In this document: positions 28,513-37,903 of the stretch, piece by piece
How the letters are laid out: each line of letters opens with the position of its first letter
Numbering within the stretch: position 1 is the stretch's first letter
Assembly: GCA_963746315.1 (NCBI GenBank)
Contig: CAVVAR010000004.1
Coordinates: 310,001 to 374,000, forward strand
Length of the DNA: 64,000 nucleotides
Reading direction: 5' to 3'
Source: Ga0077555 sp963746315
Lineage (GTDB): Bacteria; Pseudomonadota; Alphaproteobacteria; Rhizobiales; Hyphomicrobiaceae
Program-made: the position numbers and the translations under genes
Notes under the pieces: model-generated
Seen by the model: only the letters and a program-made list of their open reading frames with translations
The model's database searches: none
Told to the model about the DNA's origin: nothing

Positions 28513-29488
28513 ATGCCCACCATGCCCCCGAACGCGTCACTGAACGTCCTCTTCGCCCATGTCGCCTACGAGTTCGAGGCGCCGTTCTCGGCGCGGGGGA
28601 CGGGCATGAGCTTCGAGATCGCGAAAAGCGCGGCGGAGCTGGAGGCCAAGATCGCCAACGCCGACGTGCTTTCCGTCTCGGGGCTGTGGAAGAACGATCT
28701 GGCGCCGAAGGCCTCGAAGCTGAAACTGATTCAATCGATCAGCGCGGGCACCGACCAGTACGACCGCGACGTGCTGAAGACGCACGGCATCCGCCTGGCG
28801 CGCGGGTCAGGGCGTCAACGCCAACGCAGTCGCCGAGCATGCGATTTCGCTGATGCTCGCCCTGTCGCGGCAACTCCATTTCCTGCGCGACCACCAGCAC
28901 CAGATGCACTGGCGGCCCATGCAGGGCGACCGGCGCGTTCGCGAGGACGAGATCGAGGGCAAGACCGCGTTGATCGTCGGCATGGGCGGCATTGGCCAGC
29001 GCCTGTCGCAACTGTGCAAGGCGTTCGGCATGACGGTGCTGGGCACGCGGCGCGATCCGTCGAAAGGCGGCGGCGCGGCCGACGAGATCCATGCCGACGC
29101 GGAGTTGATCAAGCTGATCCCCCGCGCTGACTTCGTCGTACTCACCACCGCACTGACCCCCGAGACAACGGGCCTGATCGGCCGCGAGCAACTCGCCGCC
29201 ATGAAGCCGACCGCGTTTCTCGTCAATGTCGCGCGAGGCAAGGTCTGTGACGAGCTCGCGGTGACAGCGGCGCTCTCCGCGAAAATGATCGCCGGCGCGG
29301 CACTCGACGTGACGGCGGAGGAGCCACTTCCCGCCGCCTCGCCGCTGTGGGCCATGCCCCATGTTATCGTGACACCCCATTCGGCCGGCGAGACGGTGCG
29401 CTACGAGGATCGCGTGATCGACTTGCTGATCGAGAACGTCGGCCGCCTGCAGCGCGGCGAGACCAAGCTCGCCAACGAGATCGTGTGA
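28513..29488 (+). CDS. D-2-hydroxyacid dehydrogenase family protein (frameshifted in this sequence)
   Basis: NAD-dependent 2-hydroxyacid dehydrogenase of about 324 residues after correction. The N-terminal part ends in LKLIQSISAGTDQYDRDVL; the C-terminal part has GVNANAVAEHAISLMLALSR, the Rossmann motif IVGMGGIGQRLSQLC, the Arg in VNVARGKVCDE and the catalytic His in VTPHSAGET. The frame breaks at 28804-28806; deleting one G of GGG gives LARGQGVNANAVAEH and restores the family consensus. The catalytic Arg, Glu and His regions are intact, so the enzyme is probably functional in the organism. Confidence 0.88.
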
Positions 29489-29507
29489 CCTTGAGCACAT
29501 GCCGATG

Positions 29508-29593
29508 CCCTCTCCCCAAGGGGAGAGAGAGAAGTACAGCGATGCCGCTCGCTCGTCCCCTCTCCCCTTGGGGAGAGGGTTAGGGTGAGGGGG
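29508..29593. repeat. two copies of a CCCTCTCCCC/GGGGAGAGGG palindromic repeat
   Basis: The first copy (29510-29527) is CTCTCCCC-AA-GGGGAGAG. The second (29558-29579) is CCCTCTCCCC-TT-GGGGAGAGGG, followed by TTAGGGTGAGGGGG. Each forms a perfect hairpin, and the two are alike. This family of short intergenic palindromes occurs in many Gram-negative genomes. It sits between the dehydrogenase and cyclodeaminase genes and could stabilise or terminate mRNA. Confidence 0.8.
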
Positions 29594-29619
29594 CTGCACA
29601 AATTCACGGAGCCCACGAC

Positions 29620-30582
29620 ATGGCACACGCAAGCACTTCCATCCTCGCCATCTCCGGCGCCGACATCATGCGCCTCGTCGATCCAGCGGCAGCGATCGAC
29701 GCGTTGGCCGAGGGATTCAAGGCGCTCTCCGAGGGAAAGGTCGAGGCGCCGCCCCGGCCCAAGGTGGACGTACCGGGCAAGGGCTTCTCTCTCGCCATGC
29801 TGGCGTGGACGCCGGGCCGAATGATCGCACTCAAGACCGTTAACGTGTTTCACGGTAACCACGCGTACGGCCTGGAGAGCCATCAGGCGCTGATCTCGCT
29901 GTTCAACCCCGAGACGGGCGCGCCGGTCGCCATCCTGGACGGCGCGAGCCTGACCGGCATCCGCACGGCGGCAGCCTCGGTGCTATCGGTACGCGAGCTG
30001 GCCCGCAAGGACGCGCGAATGGCGCTCGTGGTCGGCTCCGGCGTCCAGGCCCGCGAGCACGCCCGGCAAATGTATCTGGCGCGGCCGTTCGACGAGATCC
30101 GCGTCTTTGCACGGAACACCGATCTGGCACGTGAGATCGCGGCAGGCGTTCCCAAGGCCACGGCCGTGACAGACCTCGAGGCGGCCGCACGAACGGCCGA
30201 CGTGATCTGCCTGACGACGTCGTCGGCGACGCCTGTGATCGAGGACGCCTGGGTGCGCGACGGCTGCCACGTCACGTCCGTCGGCTTCACGCCGCCGGGC
30301 AGCGAGTTGCCAAATGCACTGATCGACCGCGCCAGCCTCTTCGTCGAGGCCATGGCTGCGTTCTCACCTGCGCCCGTGGGTTGCGCGGAGCTTGCCGGCC
30401 GCGACCCCGCTCGCGGGGCCGAACTCGGCGAGGTGCTGCTCGGGAGGAAACCCGGCCGCACCTCCGAGCGCCAAGTGACGCTCTACAAGTCCATGGGCAA
30501 CGCCATGGAGGATATGATTGTGGCGAACCTGGCGTACGACGCAGCCAAAGCAGCGGGACTGGGCGTAGAGGTCGCACTGTAG
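29620..30582 (+). CDS. ornithine cyclodeaminase family protein
   Basis: Member (320 residues) of the ornithine cyclodeaminase/mu-crystallin family, NAD(P)-dependent. It shows the family loop LDGASLTGIRTAAASVLSV, the Rossmann motif VVGSGVQAREHARQ and the C-terminal KSMGNAMEDMIVANLAYD. Known members act as ornithine cyclodeaminase, alanine dehydrogenase or ketimine reductase; the exact reaction is not decided here. Ribosome binding site GGAG before ATG. It is the last gene of the plus-strand run and converges with the amidase operon. Confidence 0.9.
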   Translation: MAHASTSILAISGADIMRLVDPAAAIDALAEGFKALSEGKVEAPPRPKVDVPGKGFSLAMLAWTPGRMIALKTVNVFHGNHAYGLESHQALISLFNPETGAPVAILDGASLTGIRTAAASVLSVRELARKDARMALVVGSGVQAREHARQMYLARPFDEIRVFARNTDLAREIAAGVPKATAVTDLEAAARTADVICLTTSSATPVIEDAWVRDGCHVTSVGFTPPGSELPNALIDRASLFVEAMAAFSPAPVGCAELAGRDPARGAELGEVLLGRKPGRTSERQVTLYKSMGNAMEDMIVANLAYDAAKAAGLGVEVAL

Positions 30583-30727
30583 ACGGGGCTCAGGGAATGA
30601 GCCTGCCTGCGCGCCGATGCCCCCGGAAACCAATCCGCCGCTCGGACGAATGAAGAGCCACAGGGGAGAATGCTCGGCGCTGCTCCCCGCTTACAGCTCC
30701 ACGTAGCGTGCGACCGCTCCAACGCCA

Positions 30728-32110
30728 TCAGAGCCTTGGTCGCTGCGACTTCCAGTCCGTAGCACGCTCGTAGGCATGTCCGGCCGCCAGGACGGTCGCA
30801 TCCTCGAACGGGCGCCCGACGATCTGCAGCGCGAGCGGAAGACCGTCCGCACTGAACCCGTTGCAAATCGAGAGCGCGGGCGTACCCGCCACGTTGAAGG
30901 GCATCGTGAAGTTCGGCACCTCGAAGCCGCCATACTTGGTGACGGCCTCCATGCGTGGCGCAGGCGCCGGCACCGTCGGGAGGATCAGCACATCGAACCT
31001 CTGCATTGCACGCGCAAGCGCACTGCGCAGCTCGCGACGCATCCGCACCGCAGCAAGGTAGTCCCCTGACGAGATGAACGCACCCATCACCACGCGGTCC
31101 CGGAACAGCTCGCCATAGTCGTTGTAGCGCGCCTTCAACCAAGGCTCGTGCACCGAATACGCCTCGGCGATCATGATCAGCATACCGGCCGAGGCCCAGT
31201 CCTGCAGAGGCGGAAGCGTCACGTCGGCGACCTCAGCGCCAAGCCCTTCGAGGACGCGAATGCTCTCCGACATAGCAGCGCCGACCTCGGGGACAATCGG
31301 CGTGTCATGCTCGAAGAAGTGCCTGACGACGCCGACCTTGAGACCACCGATACCCGCATCGAGGCGTTTGCGCAGTTGTGGAACTGGCATGTCGATACTG
31401 GCGGGATCGCGCGGATCGTAGCCGGCCATCGCCTCCAGCAGGATGGTGCAATCCTCCACCGTCCATGCAAGCGGCCCCGCATGATCGAGCGTGAAAGCAA
31501 GCGGCTGAATGCCGTAGCGGCTAAGCAGCCCGTAGGTCGGCTTGATCCCGGCCAGGCCGCAATACGCTGCCGGCAGCCGGATCGAGCCGCCCGTATCCGA
31601 TCCCGTGCCACCGAGGACAAATCCCGCCGCCACGGCGGCACCGGTGCCGCTGGATGAGCCGCCAGGAAAGTGCTCCGGGTTCCAGGGATTGCGCGCTGGT
31701 GGCCAGGGCAGATCGAAGCTTGGCCCGCCCCAGGCAAACTCGTGAGTCGCGAGCTTGCCGAACGGCAGCACCCCGGCCGCCGCGAGCTTCTCGACGGTAA
31801 ACGCACTCTCATTAGGAACATTGCTTTCGAGCAGCCGCGAGTGGGCCGTCGTGCCGAGACCAGCAGTTGCGTAGATGTCTTTGTGGGCGAAAGGAATGCC
31901 GTGCAGCGGTCCCTTGCAACGTCCGGCCTTGATATCGGTCTCGGCCTGTCGGGCCGCACGCATCGCGGCGTCGGACGTCAGCTGGATGAAGGCATTAAGC
32001 TTCGGCTCGCTGGCAGCAATCCTGGCCAAACAGGCCTCGGCAAGCGCCACGGGCGACAATCTTCCATCCGCAATGTCACGCGATGCCTCGGCAATCGACG
32101 GGATCTGCAT
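30728..32110 (-). CDS. amidase, AtzE/GatA-like
   Basis: Amidase-signature hydrolase of 460 residues with a Ser-cisSer-Lys triad: Lys77 (FAHKDIY), the Ser-rich GGSSSG at 150-155 and the nucleophile Ser176 in DTGGSIRLP. The ATG at 32110 lies five bases after the stop of an AtzG-like small gene, the arrangement seen for 1-carboxybiuret hydrolase AtzE with its AtzG subunit. It probably cleaves a small amide; biuret-type substrates fit the neighbours but are unproven. Confidence 0.9.
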   Translation of the reverse strand: MQIPSIAEASRDIADGRLSPVALAEACLARIAASEPKLNAFIQLTSDAAMRAARQAETDIKAGRCKGPLHGIPFAHKDIYATAGLGTTAHSRLLESNVPNESAFTVEKLAAAGVLPFGKLATHEFAWGGPSFDLPWPPARNPWNPEHFPGGSSSGTGAAVAAGFVLGGTGSDTGGSIRLPAAYCGLAGIKPTYGLLSRYGIQPLAFTLDHAGPLAWTVEDCTILLEAMAGYDPRDPASIDMPVPQLRKRLDAGIGGLKVGVVRHFFEHDTPIVPEVGAAMSESIRVLEGLGAEVADVTLPPLQDWASAGMLIMIAEAYSVHEPWLKARYNDYGELFRDRVVMGAFISSGDYLAAVRMRRELRSALARAMQRFDVLILPTVPAPAPRMEAVTKYGGFEVPNFTMPFNVAGTPALSICNGFSADGLPLALQIVGRPFEDATVLAAGHAYERATDWKSQRPRL

Positions 32111-32115
32111 GGTTC

Positions 32116-32319
32116 TCAATCCTCGAAGCCGGGACGAAAGATGAGGGCCGGCTCGGCCTCCCTCGGGCGATCGCCCTGACCGCGGACACGCGCCGCCATG
32201 GCCGCGATTTGACGGTAGCCAGCGTGGATCTCGGCGAGTTGCTGCGGTGTCAGGTCGAACCCAGCGGCCCTGGCCTGCGCGGTCATCTCCTCGAGGGTCA
32301 TCGGACGTGCGGCACTCAT
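32116..32319 (-). CDS. AtzG-like small subunit (DUF4089-like)
   Basis: 67-residue protein (MSAARPMTLEEMTAQARAAG...) ending in REAEPALIFRPGFED. The E-x-x-P/A-[VL]-[IF]-F-R-P ending is what AtzG/DUF4089 proteins use to bind their amidase, as GatC does with GatA. Start and stop are tightly packed: its ATG shares a base with the TGA of the hydrolase gene (TGATG), and its stop is 5 bases before the amidase. The family assignment is from the motif and context, not a search. Confidence 0.65.
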   Translation of the reverse strand: MSAARPMTLEEMTAQARAAGFDLTPQQLAEIHAGYRQIAAMAARVRGQGDRPREAEPALIFRPGFED

Positions 32320-33029
32320 CAAGCATTGCTCCCCGTGGCCAGCATGGTGATCACCTCGTCCGTCGACCGCACGTCACCGAAGAGGATCGCAACCGTCGCC
32401 AGCGTGGCGTTGTGCTCCTCGTCCGTCCGGCAGGCGTTGGCGTCGGACACCATGATACACTTGTAGTTCATCATCATGCCGTCGCGGACGGTGCTCTCGC
32501 AACAGACATTGGTGGCCGTGCCGACGATAAGAAGCGTGTCGATGCCCTGTTGCCGAAGCACCGTGTCGAGGCTGGAGGAGCCCTGGACCAGTGCACTGAA
32601 GCGCCGCTTTGGAATAACCAGATCGTCGGGCTGCACGTCGAGCGCAGCATAGATCTCGTAACCCGGATCGCCGGGTGTGAAGGCTTGCTCCATTCGCTGG
32701 CCCCAATCACCCGTCGCGAAGTGGCCACGCCATACGGACCAGGTCATGGCGGCTTCGCCATCGTAGGTATTCTTGATCCACACGACCGTGCCACCAGCGG
32801 CGCGCGTTGCCGCGGTTAAGCGGTTCACGTTCGGGACGATGGCCCTTGCCGTTGGCATTTCTGCCGGCTGACCCGGCGCCATGAACCCGTTCTGCAAGTC
32901 GACCACAACGAGGGCGGTGCGCTTCGGCGTAATGCTGGCAAAAGCAGGCTCGCCGCCGCGCCGGGACCGCACGCGCTCGGCGACGTAGTCCGGAAGCTCG
33001 ATCCGATGCAAGCGTTCCTCGGTGATCAT
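32319..33029 (-). CDS. isochorismatase-fold cysteine hydrolase
   Basis: Cysteine hydrolase of 236 residues with the Asp-Lys-Cys triad: Asp44 (VVVDLQNGF), Lys141 (IPKRRFSAL) and Cys176 (TATNVCCEST). The family includes N-carbamoylsarcosine amidase, biuret hydrolase and RutB. The pairing with an AtzG-like and an amidase gene resembles the biuret/1-carboxybiuret pathway, so amide-nitrogen release is a good guess. The gene follows the ABC binding-protein gene by 43 bases and shares one base with the AtzG-like gene. Confidence 0.88.
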   Translation of the reverse strand: MITEERLHRIELPDYVAERVRSRRGGEPAFASITPKRTALVVVDLQNGFMAPGQPAEMPTARAIVPNVNRLTAATRAAGGTVVWIKNTYDGEAAMTWSVWRGHFATGDWGQRMEQAFTPGDPGYEIYAALDVQPDDLVIPKRRFSALVQGSSSLDTVLRQQGIDTLLIVGTATNVCCESTVRDGMMMNYKCIMVSDANACRTDEEHNATLATVAILFGDVRSTDEVITMLATGSNA

Positions 33030-33072
33030 GGTCGTCTCCTGCGCGACAACAGCGGTCCGGGGGCGGTCGATG

Positions 33073-34671
33073 CTATTTCAGCGACACCCGCGTGAGGTCC
33101 GTGAACCAGCTCTGGGCCGGCGTGTAGCCCTCAACCTTCTTCGAGAAGGCACGCGGGTTGAGGTCGTGGACGATGAACAGCCACGGGGCCTCGTCGACGA
33201 GCATCTCGTTGAGCTTGGCAAGCTTGGGCGCGATATCCTTGCCGGAGAAATCAACCTCGATCTCGTTGAGCAGAGCGTCGACGTTCGGGCTCTTGAACTG
33301 CCCCCAATTCGACGAGGTAGGTGCCACGTTTCGGCTATGGAACCAGCGGAAGGCCATCGAGTGATCCCACGTCACCAAGCTGATGTTCGAACCATGTAGC
33401 TTCTGTACCGTGGCGTTATCCGGACCTTGCCGGAAGGTGACCAGCATCTGGCCCCACTCCACGACGTCGAACTCCACCTCGAAGCCGGCCGCTTTCATGC
33501 TGCGCTGGATGACCTCATTCATTGGGATCGGCAGCATCTGCCCCGAGCCGGACGTCGAGATCTGGATGCGAACCTTGACCGGCTTGTCCGGCCCGTAACC
33601 GGCCTCGGCCAATAGCGCTTTGGCTTTGGCGGGATCGTAGCTGTACTTGAGGCTCGGTGAGCCCGCGAACACAGTATCCTTCGGCCAGAAGCCCGTTGCC
33701 GGCTCGGCTGTACCGTTCAGCAACTTCACAAGAGCATCACGATCGACGGCAAAGTTGGCAGCCTGTCGCACCCGCTTGTCCGCGAACGGCGAGTCGTGCG
33801 TGATCTTGAGGACCCACGGCCAGATGTGCGGGTAGCGTGACGTCGACACAACATAGCCAGCCGACTTCAGAGAAGGAATTGCATCAGGTGGCGGCACCTC
33901 GATCCAATCGACCTGGTTCGAGCGCAACGCCGAGAGGCGTGTCGTCGCCTCGGGCATCGGCACCAGCATCAGGCGGTCGACCTTGGGAACCCGCGCCTTG
34001 TCCCAATAGTCGGCATTCTTCTCCATCAGGATCGACTGGCGCGGATTGACCTTCGTGATCTTGAAAGGTCCCGTCCCGGCCGGCGCCTTCGCGACATCAG
34101 CCCAATTCTTCCCAGCTTTTTCCCATGCTGCAGGGCTGGCGAGGAGAATCTGCGCGGTCATGAAGGGGAAATATGAAAGTGGCACCTTTGTGTAGATCGC
34201 GATCGTGTAGTCGTCCAACTTCTCCCACTTCGAGATCAGCGGCACGCGCGCACGAGTGATGGCCGATCCGTTAGGCTCGAACTGGGGGGATTTGTCGTCG
34301 TAGAAGCGCGCAAGGTTCCAAGCGACCGCATCTGCGTTGAACGGGGCACCGTCATGGAACTTCACGCCTTGACGCAGGGTGAATACCCATTTCGTCTTGT
34401 CAGCCTCATCGACTTTCCAGGCCGTGGCGAGCCCCGGCTTGATGTCGGGAAGACGCTCGGTCTGACTGAGATCCCAAAGCACAAGCGCGTCGAAAGCCGT
34501 GTAGCCGACGAACCGCATCCCTTCGAAGCCATTATTCGGCATGCCGGTAGTTGTAGGAATGTCGGCCGCCGTCATGGCTATCCGCAGGGTCTTTTGCGCT
34601 TGAGCACTCGGCGCACCGATCAGGGCCATCGCCGTTGCGCAAGCGGCGGTCGCAAGGAGTTTGATTTTCAT
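33073..34671 (-). CDS. ABC transporter substrate-binding protein, peptide (SBP_bac_5) type
   Basis: Periplasmic binding protein of 532 residues of the oligopeptide/dipeptide class. It starts at MKIKLLATAACATAMALIG with a signal peptide ending at AQAQ; a longer upstream reading lacks signal-like sequence. Internal landmarks: VFTLRQGVKFHDGAPFNADAV, ILMEKNADYWDKA and GTGPFKITKVNPRQSI. The gene is divergent from the permease genes at 34963, sharing a 291-base gap, and is cotranscribed with the hydrolase and amidase genes. Confidence 0.93.
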   Translation of the reverse strand: MKIKLLATAACATAMALIGAPSAQAQKTLRIAMTAADIPTTTGMPNNGFEGMRFVGYTAFDALVLWDLSQTERLPDIKPGLATAWKVDEADKTKWVFTLRQGVKFHDGAPFNADAVAWNLARFYDDKSPQFEPNGSAITRARVPLISKWEKLDDYTIAIYTKVPLSYFPFMTAQILLASPAAWEKAGKNWADVAKAPAGTGPFKITKVNPRQSILMEKNADYWDKARVPKVDRLMLVPMPEATTRLSALRSNQVDWIEVPPPDAIPSLKSAGYVVSTSRYPHIWPWVLKITHDSPFADKRVRQAANFAVDRDALVKLLNGTAEPATGFWPKDTVFAGSPSLKYSYDPAKAKALLAEAGYGPDKPVKVRIQISTSGSGQMLPIPMNEVIQRSMKAAGFEVEFDVVEWGQMLVTFRQGPDNATVQKLHGSNISLVTWDHSMAFRWFHSRNVAPTSSNWGQFKSPNVDALLNEIEVDFSGKDIAPKLAKLNEMLVDEAPWLFIVHDLNPRAFSKKVEGYTPAQSWFTDLTRVSLK

Positions 34672-34962
34672 TGTCTGGTGCTCACAAACGGAAGGGCTTC
34701 TCGCTAACGCGCTTGCGGCAGCACTTGAAAGGAGCCGCGAGCCTGACGATGACGATAAGGCGTCGCGTCGATATTCCGATGCACGAAAACAACGCTGCGC
34801 GGCCTGGATTTTGATCATCCTCCATCGCGCGATGCACGCTAGCTTAAATGAAGGGAACCGGTGTTTCGCTGCCGCCAACCGAGAGCGCAACCTGCGCTTT
34901 CGCGGTGCCCGAAACATGGTGCTTGCGCGACTGTCGCGCCGACTCCTCGAAACGGATGCCGC

Positions 34963-35907
34963 ATGCTCAAATTCATCGCGATGCGCCTCATCCACACGGT
35001 GCCGATCCTCATCGGCGTATCTCTTCTTGTTTTCGCGCTCGTGCACATGGTGCCGGGAAATCCGCTCGATATCCTGCTGCCGGCAGATGCCCCGAAGGAG
35101 GTCGTTGACCGCCTCAAAGCCGAGTACGGTTTCGACAAGCCGCTCTACATCCAATATGCGAGCTGGGTCGGACGGATACTGACTGGCGATCTCGGCACAT
35201 CGGTATTCACCGGACAGAAAGTTGCGGGTGAGCTGCTCGGAGCCTTGAACAATACGCTTGCCATAGCGCTGCCCGCCGCGGTCCTCGGCTTCTCGCTCGG
35301 CGGCGTGCTCGGCGTGATAACCGGTCTCCATCACGGCAGCTGGATCGACCGTCTCCTCTCGATATTCTCGGTGTTCGGCGTCAGCGTGCCCCACTTCTGG
35401 CTGGCAATCGTACTCGTCGCACTTTTCTCAGTGGGACTGGGCTGGCTGCCGGCGGCAGGGATGGCGGGCGACGGCGGCTGGCCGACGAGTTTCGAGGACG
35501 CGAGTCATCTCGTGCTTCCCGTGATCAGCCTCAGCCTCATTCCGATCGGGATCATCAGCCGGCTTGTGCGCTCCACGGTGCTCGAGGTGATGGGGCAGGA
35601 GTTCACGGGCGCTCTTAAGGCGAAAGGCTTGCGGCGCCGGCGCATCATTGCACATGTCGTCAAGAATGCGGCGCCCCCCGCGCTCGCGTTGATGGGACTT
35701 CAGTTCGGCTATCTGCTCGGCGGATCCATTCTGGTCGAGACGGTCTACAACTGGCCCGGCGCGGGGCAGCTCATGAACCTCGCCATCTTCCGTCGCGATA
35801 TTCCGGTGCTTCAGGCGACAGTCCTCGTTCTCTCTTTCCTGTTCGTGCTGATCAATCTCGCCGTGGACGTGTTGCAGGCGCTGATAGATCCAAGAATGCG
35901 GAGATGA
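34963..35907 (+). CDS. ABC transporter permease, DppB-like
   Basis: Inner-membrane permease of 314 residues: six hydrophobic segments, the DppB opening MLKFIAMRLIHTVPILIG, PGNPLDILLP in the periplasmic loop, and the EAA-like loop EFTGALKAKGLRRRRI. Start at the ATG 34963. It overlaps the next permease gene by four bases (ATGA). Together with the following three genes and the divergent binding protein it forms a complete peptide-type importer. Confidence 0.92.
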   Translation: MLKFIAMRLIHTVPILIGVSLLVFALVHMVPGNPLDILLPADAPKEVVDRLKAEYGFDKPLYIQYASWVGRILTGDLGTSVFTGQKVAGELLGALNNTLAIALPAAVLGFSLGGVLGVITGLHHGSWIDRLLSIFSVFGVSVPHFWLAIVLVALFSVGLGWLPAAGMAGDGGWPTSFEDASHLVLPVISLSLIPIGIISRLVRSTVLEVMGQEFTGALKAKGLRRRRIIAHVVKNAAPPALALMGLQFGYLLGGSILVETVYNWPGAGQLMNLAIFRRDIPVLQATVLVLSFLFVLINLAVDVLQALIDPRMRR

Positions 35908-36818
35908 AACCCGACATGGCCACAATCGACGCCGACGTCGGCACAGCCCAAGACGAGCATGCCGCTCCGCTCGTCAAAACCTACTGGCAGAATGTCCGCG
36001 ACCGCGTGATGCGCGATCGCATGACGGTGACGGTCGGCCTCATCCTGCTCCTGATCGTCGCCGTCACACTGCTCGCTCCGTGGATCGCCCCACACGATCC
36101 CTACGAGGGATCGGTCGGTAATCGGCTAAAGCCGATCGGAACGCCGGGACATTGGCTGGGCACCGACGAGACCGGGCGCGATATGCTTTCCCGCATCCTC
36201 TACGGGGGGCAGCTGTCCCTGCTGTGCGGGCTGACTCCCGTGGTGTTCGCGACACTTATCGGCGGTTTCATCGGGCTTCTGGCCGGCACGGCAGGCGGCA
36301 TCATCAACACGATCCTGATGCGGCTGATGGACGTGCTCTACGCTTTTCCGTCAGTACTTCTGGCAGTCGCCATCTGCGGTGTCCTGGGAGCAGGTATCGT
36401 CAACACGATCCTGTCACTCACCATCGTCTTTATCCCCCCCGTCGTCCGCATCACCGAAAGCCTGACAACACAGGTGCGCAATCTGGATTTCGTCGAGGCG
36501 GCACGGGCCGCGGGCGCCACGCACATCGAGGTGATCAAGTTCCAGATCATCGCCAATATCCTGGGACCCGTCTTCGTTTATGCAACGAGCCTCGTCTCGA
36601 TCTCGATCATCCTTTCGTCGGGCCTGAGCTTCCTCGGGCTGGGAGTGGTGCCGCCGGCGGCCGAATGGGGATTGATGCTCAATGCCATGCGTCAGGCACT
36701 TTGGGTCGATCCCATCATCGCCGCTGTGCCCGGCGCTGCAATCCTCGTCACGTCGATGTGCTTCAACCTCCTGAGCGATGGATTGAGATCCGCCATGGAC
36801 ACGAGGCTCAAGGCATGA
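35904..36818 (+). CDS. ABC transporter permease, DppC-like
   Basis: Second permease (304 residues) of the importer, with the DppC family blocks HWLGTDETGRDMLSR, RLMDVLYAFPSVLLAVA and the EAA loop VEAARAAGATHIEVIKFQI. The N-terminus is cytoplasmic and the membrane part starts at about residue 35. It overlaps the genes on both sides by four bases, so the operon is tightly coupled. Confidence 0.92.
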   Translation: MKPDMATIDADVGTAQDEHAAPLVKTYWQNVRDRVMRDRMTVTVGLILLLIVAVTLLAPWIAPHDPYEGSVGNRLKPIGTPGHWLGTDETGRDMLSRILYGGQLSLLCGLTPVVFATLIGGFIGLLAGTAGGIINTILMRLMDVLYAFPSVLLAVAICGVLGAGIVNTILSLTIVFIPPVVRITESLTTQVRNLDFVEAARAAGATHIEVIKFQIIANILGPVFVYATSLVSISIILSSGLSFLGLGVVPPAAEWGLMLNAMRQALWVDPIIAAVPGAAILVTSMCFNLLSDGLRSAMDTRLKA

Positions 36819-37903
36819 CTGCCTCCGCCAAGTTTCCTCAGCATGAGGCCCCGATCTCGTCGCCTCTCGACCGCGGCGGCCCGCAGCAACCGCTGCTGAC
36901 CGTGGAGGGGCTGCGCAAACATTTCCGGCTCAAGCGGTCGCTTCTCGATCGCGAGCAGAAGGTCGTGCGCGCCGTGGACGGCATTACCTTCGAGCTCCGC
37001 AAGGGAGACACGCTCGGCATCGTCGGGGAATCCGGCTGCGGCAAGTCCACCACCGCGCGGCTGCTTATGCATCTGGTCGCTCCTGACGCTGGCACGATCG
37101 TGTTCGACGGAGATCCGGTGAATACGGTTCGTGGCCTGTCCCTTCGCGAAATGCGGCGACAGATGCAGATGGTATTCCAGGACAGCTATGCCTCGCTCAA
37201 CCCACGAGCACAGGTCGTGGATATCATCGCTTTTCCGGCACGGATCCATGGCCTGGCCGCATCGCGTGCGCGGGACAGGGCCGAGGAGCTGCTCGATCAG
37301 GTCGGGCTTCGGCCAGGGCAGTTCGCGCGTCGCTATCCCCACGAGCTATCCGGTGGCCAGCGCCAGCGAGTTAACATTGCTCGTGCGCTTGCCCTAAGCC
37401 CCCGCCTCGTCATTCTCGACGAGGCCGTCTCGGCCCTCGACAAGTCCGTGGAAGCGCAGGTGCTGAACCTGCTCGCCGATCTCAAGCAGCAGCTTTCCCT
37501 CAGCTATATCTTCATCAGCCACGACCTCAACGTCGTTCGCTACATCAGCGATCGGGTGCTGGTGATGTACCTCGGGCAGATCGTGGAGAGCGGAGCGACG
37601 AAGTCCATCTACGCAGCACCCCAGCACCCCTATACCCGCGCGTTGCTATCGGCCGTGCCGACGATGGACCCTGATCGCCGCACCGAGGTCGCGCCGCTCG
37701 TTGGCGATCCACCTAACCCGATCAATCCGCCGAGCGGCTGCCGCTTTCACACCCGTTGCGCCTTCGCGGAGGAGATTTGCAAACGAGCCGTGCCGCGGAT
37801 GAGCATCGTCGACGCATCGGCAGGCCACGCCGCCGCCTGCCACATGTGCGATCCGGCTTCGGGTCATAGCGGGATCGGCAGCAAAGAGATGGTGACATCA
37901 TGA
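36815..37903 (+). CDS. ABC transporter ATP-binding protein, oligopeptide type (OppF-like)
   Basis: ATPase subunit of 362 residues with Walker A GESGCGKST, Q-loop MVFQDSYASLNPR, signature LSGGQRQRVNIARAL, Walker B LVILDEAVSAL and H-loop ISHD. The C-terminal oligo_HPY extension has the Cys-rich CRFHTRCAFAEEIC. It energises import by the preceding two permeases. Walker B reads DEAVSALDKS, as in many OppF/DppF proteins. Confidence 0.93.
   Translation: MTASAKFPQHEAPISSPLDRGGPQQPLLTVEGLRKHFRLKRSLLDREQKVVRAVDGITFELRKGDTLGIVGESGCGKSTTARLLMHLVAPDAGTIVFDGDPVNTVRGLSLREMRRQMQMVFQDSYASLNPRAQVVDIIAFPARIHGLAASRARDRAEELLDQVGLRPGQFARRYPHELSGGQRQRVNIARALALSPRLVILDEAVSALDKSVEAQVLNLLADLKQQLSLSYIFISHDLNVVRYISDRVLVMYLGQIVESGATKSIYAAPQHPYTRALLSAVPTMDPDRRTEVAPLVGDPPNPINPPSGCRFHTRCAFAEEICKRAVPRMSIVDASAGHAAACHMCDPASGHSGIGSKEMVTS

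Noticed and set aside
28739..29632. 297-codon minus-strand frame opposite the D-2-hydroxyacid dehydrogenase
   Set aside because: It arises from the palindromic repeat and the antisense of a gene with clear motifs.
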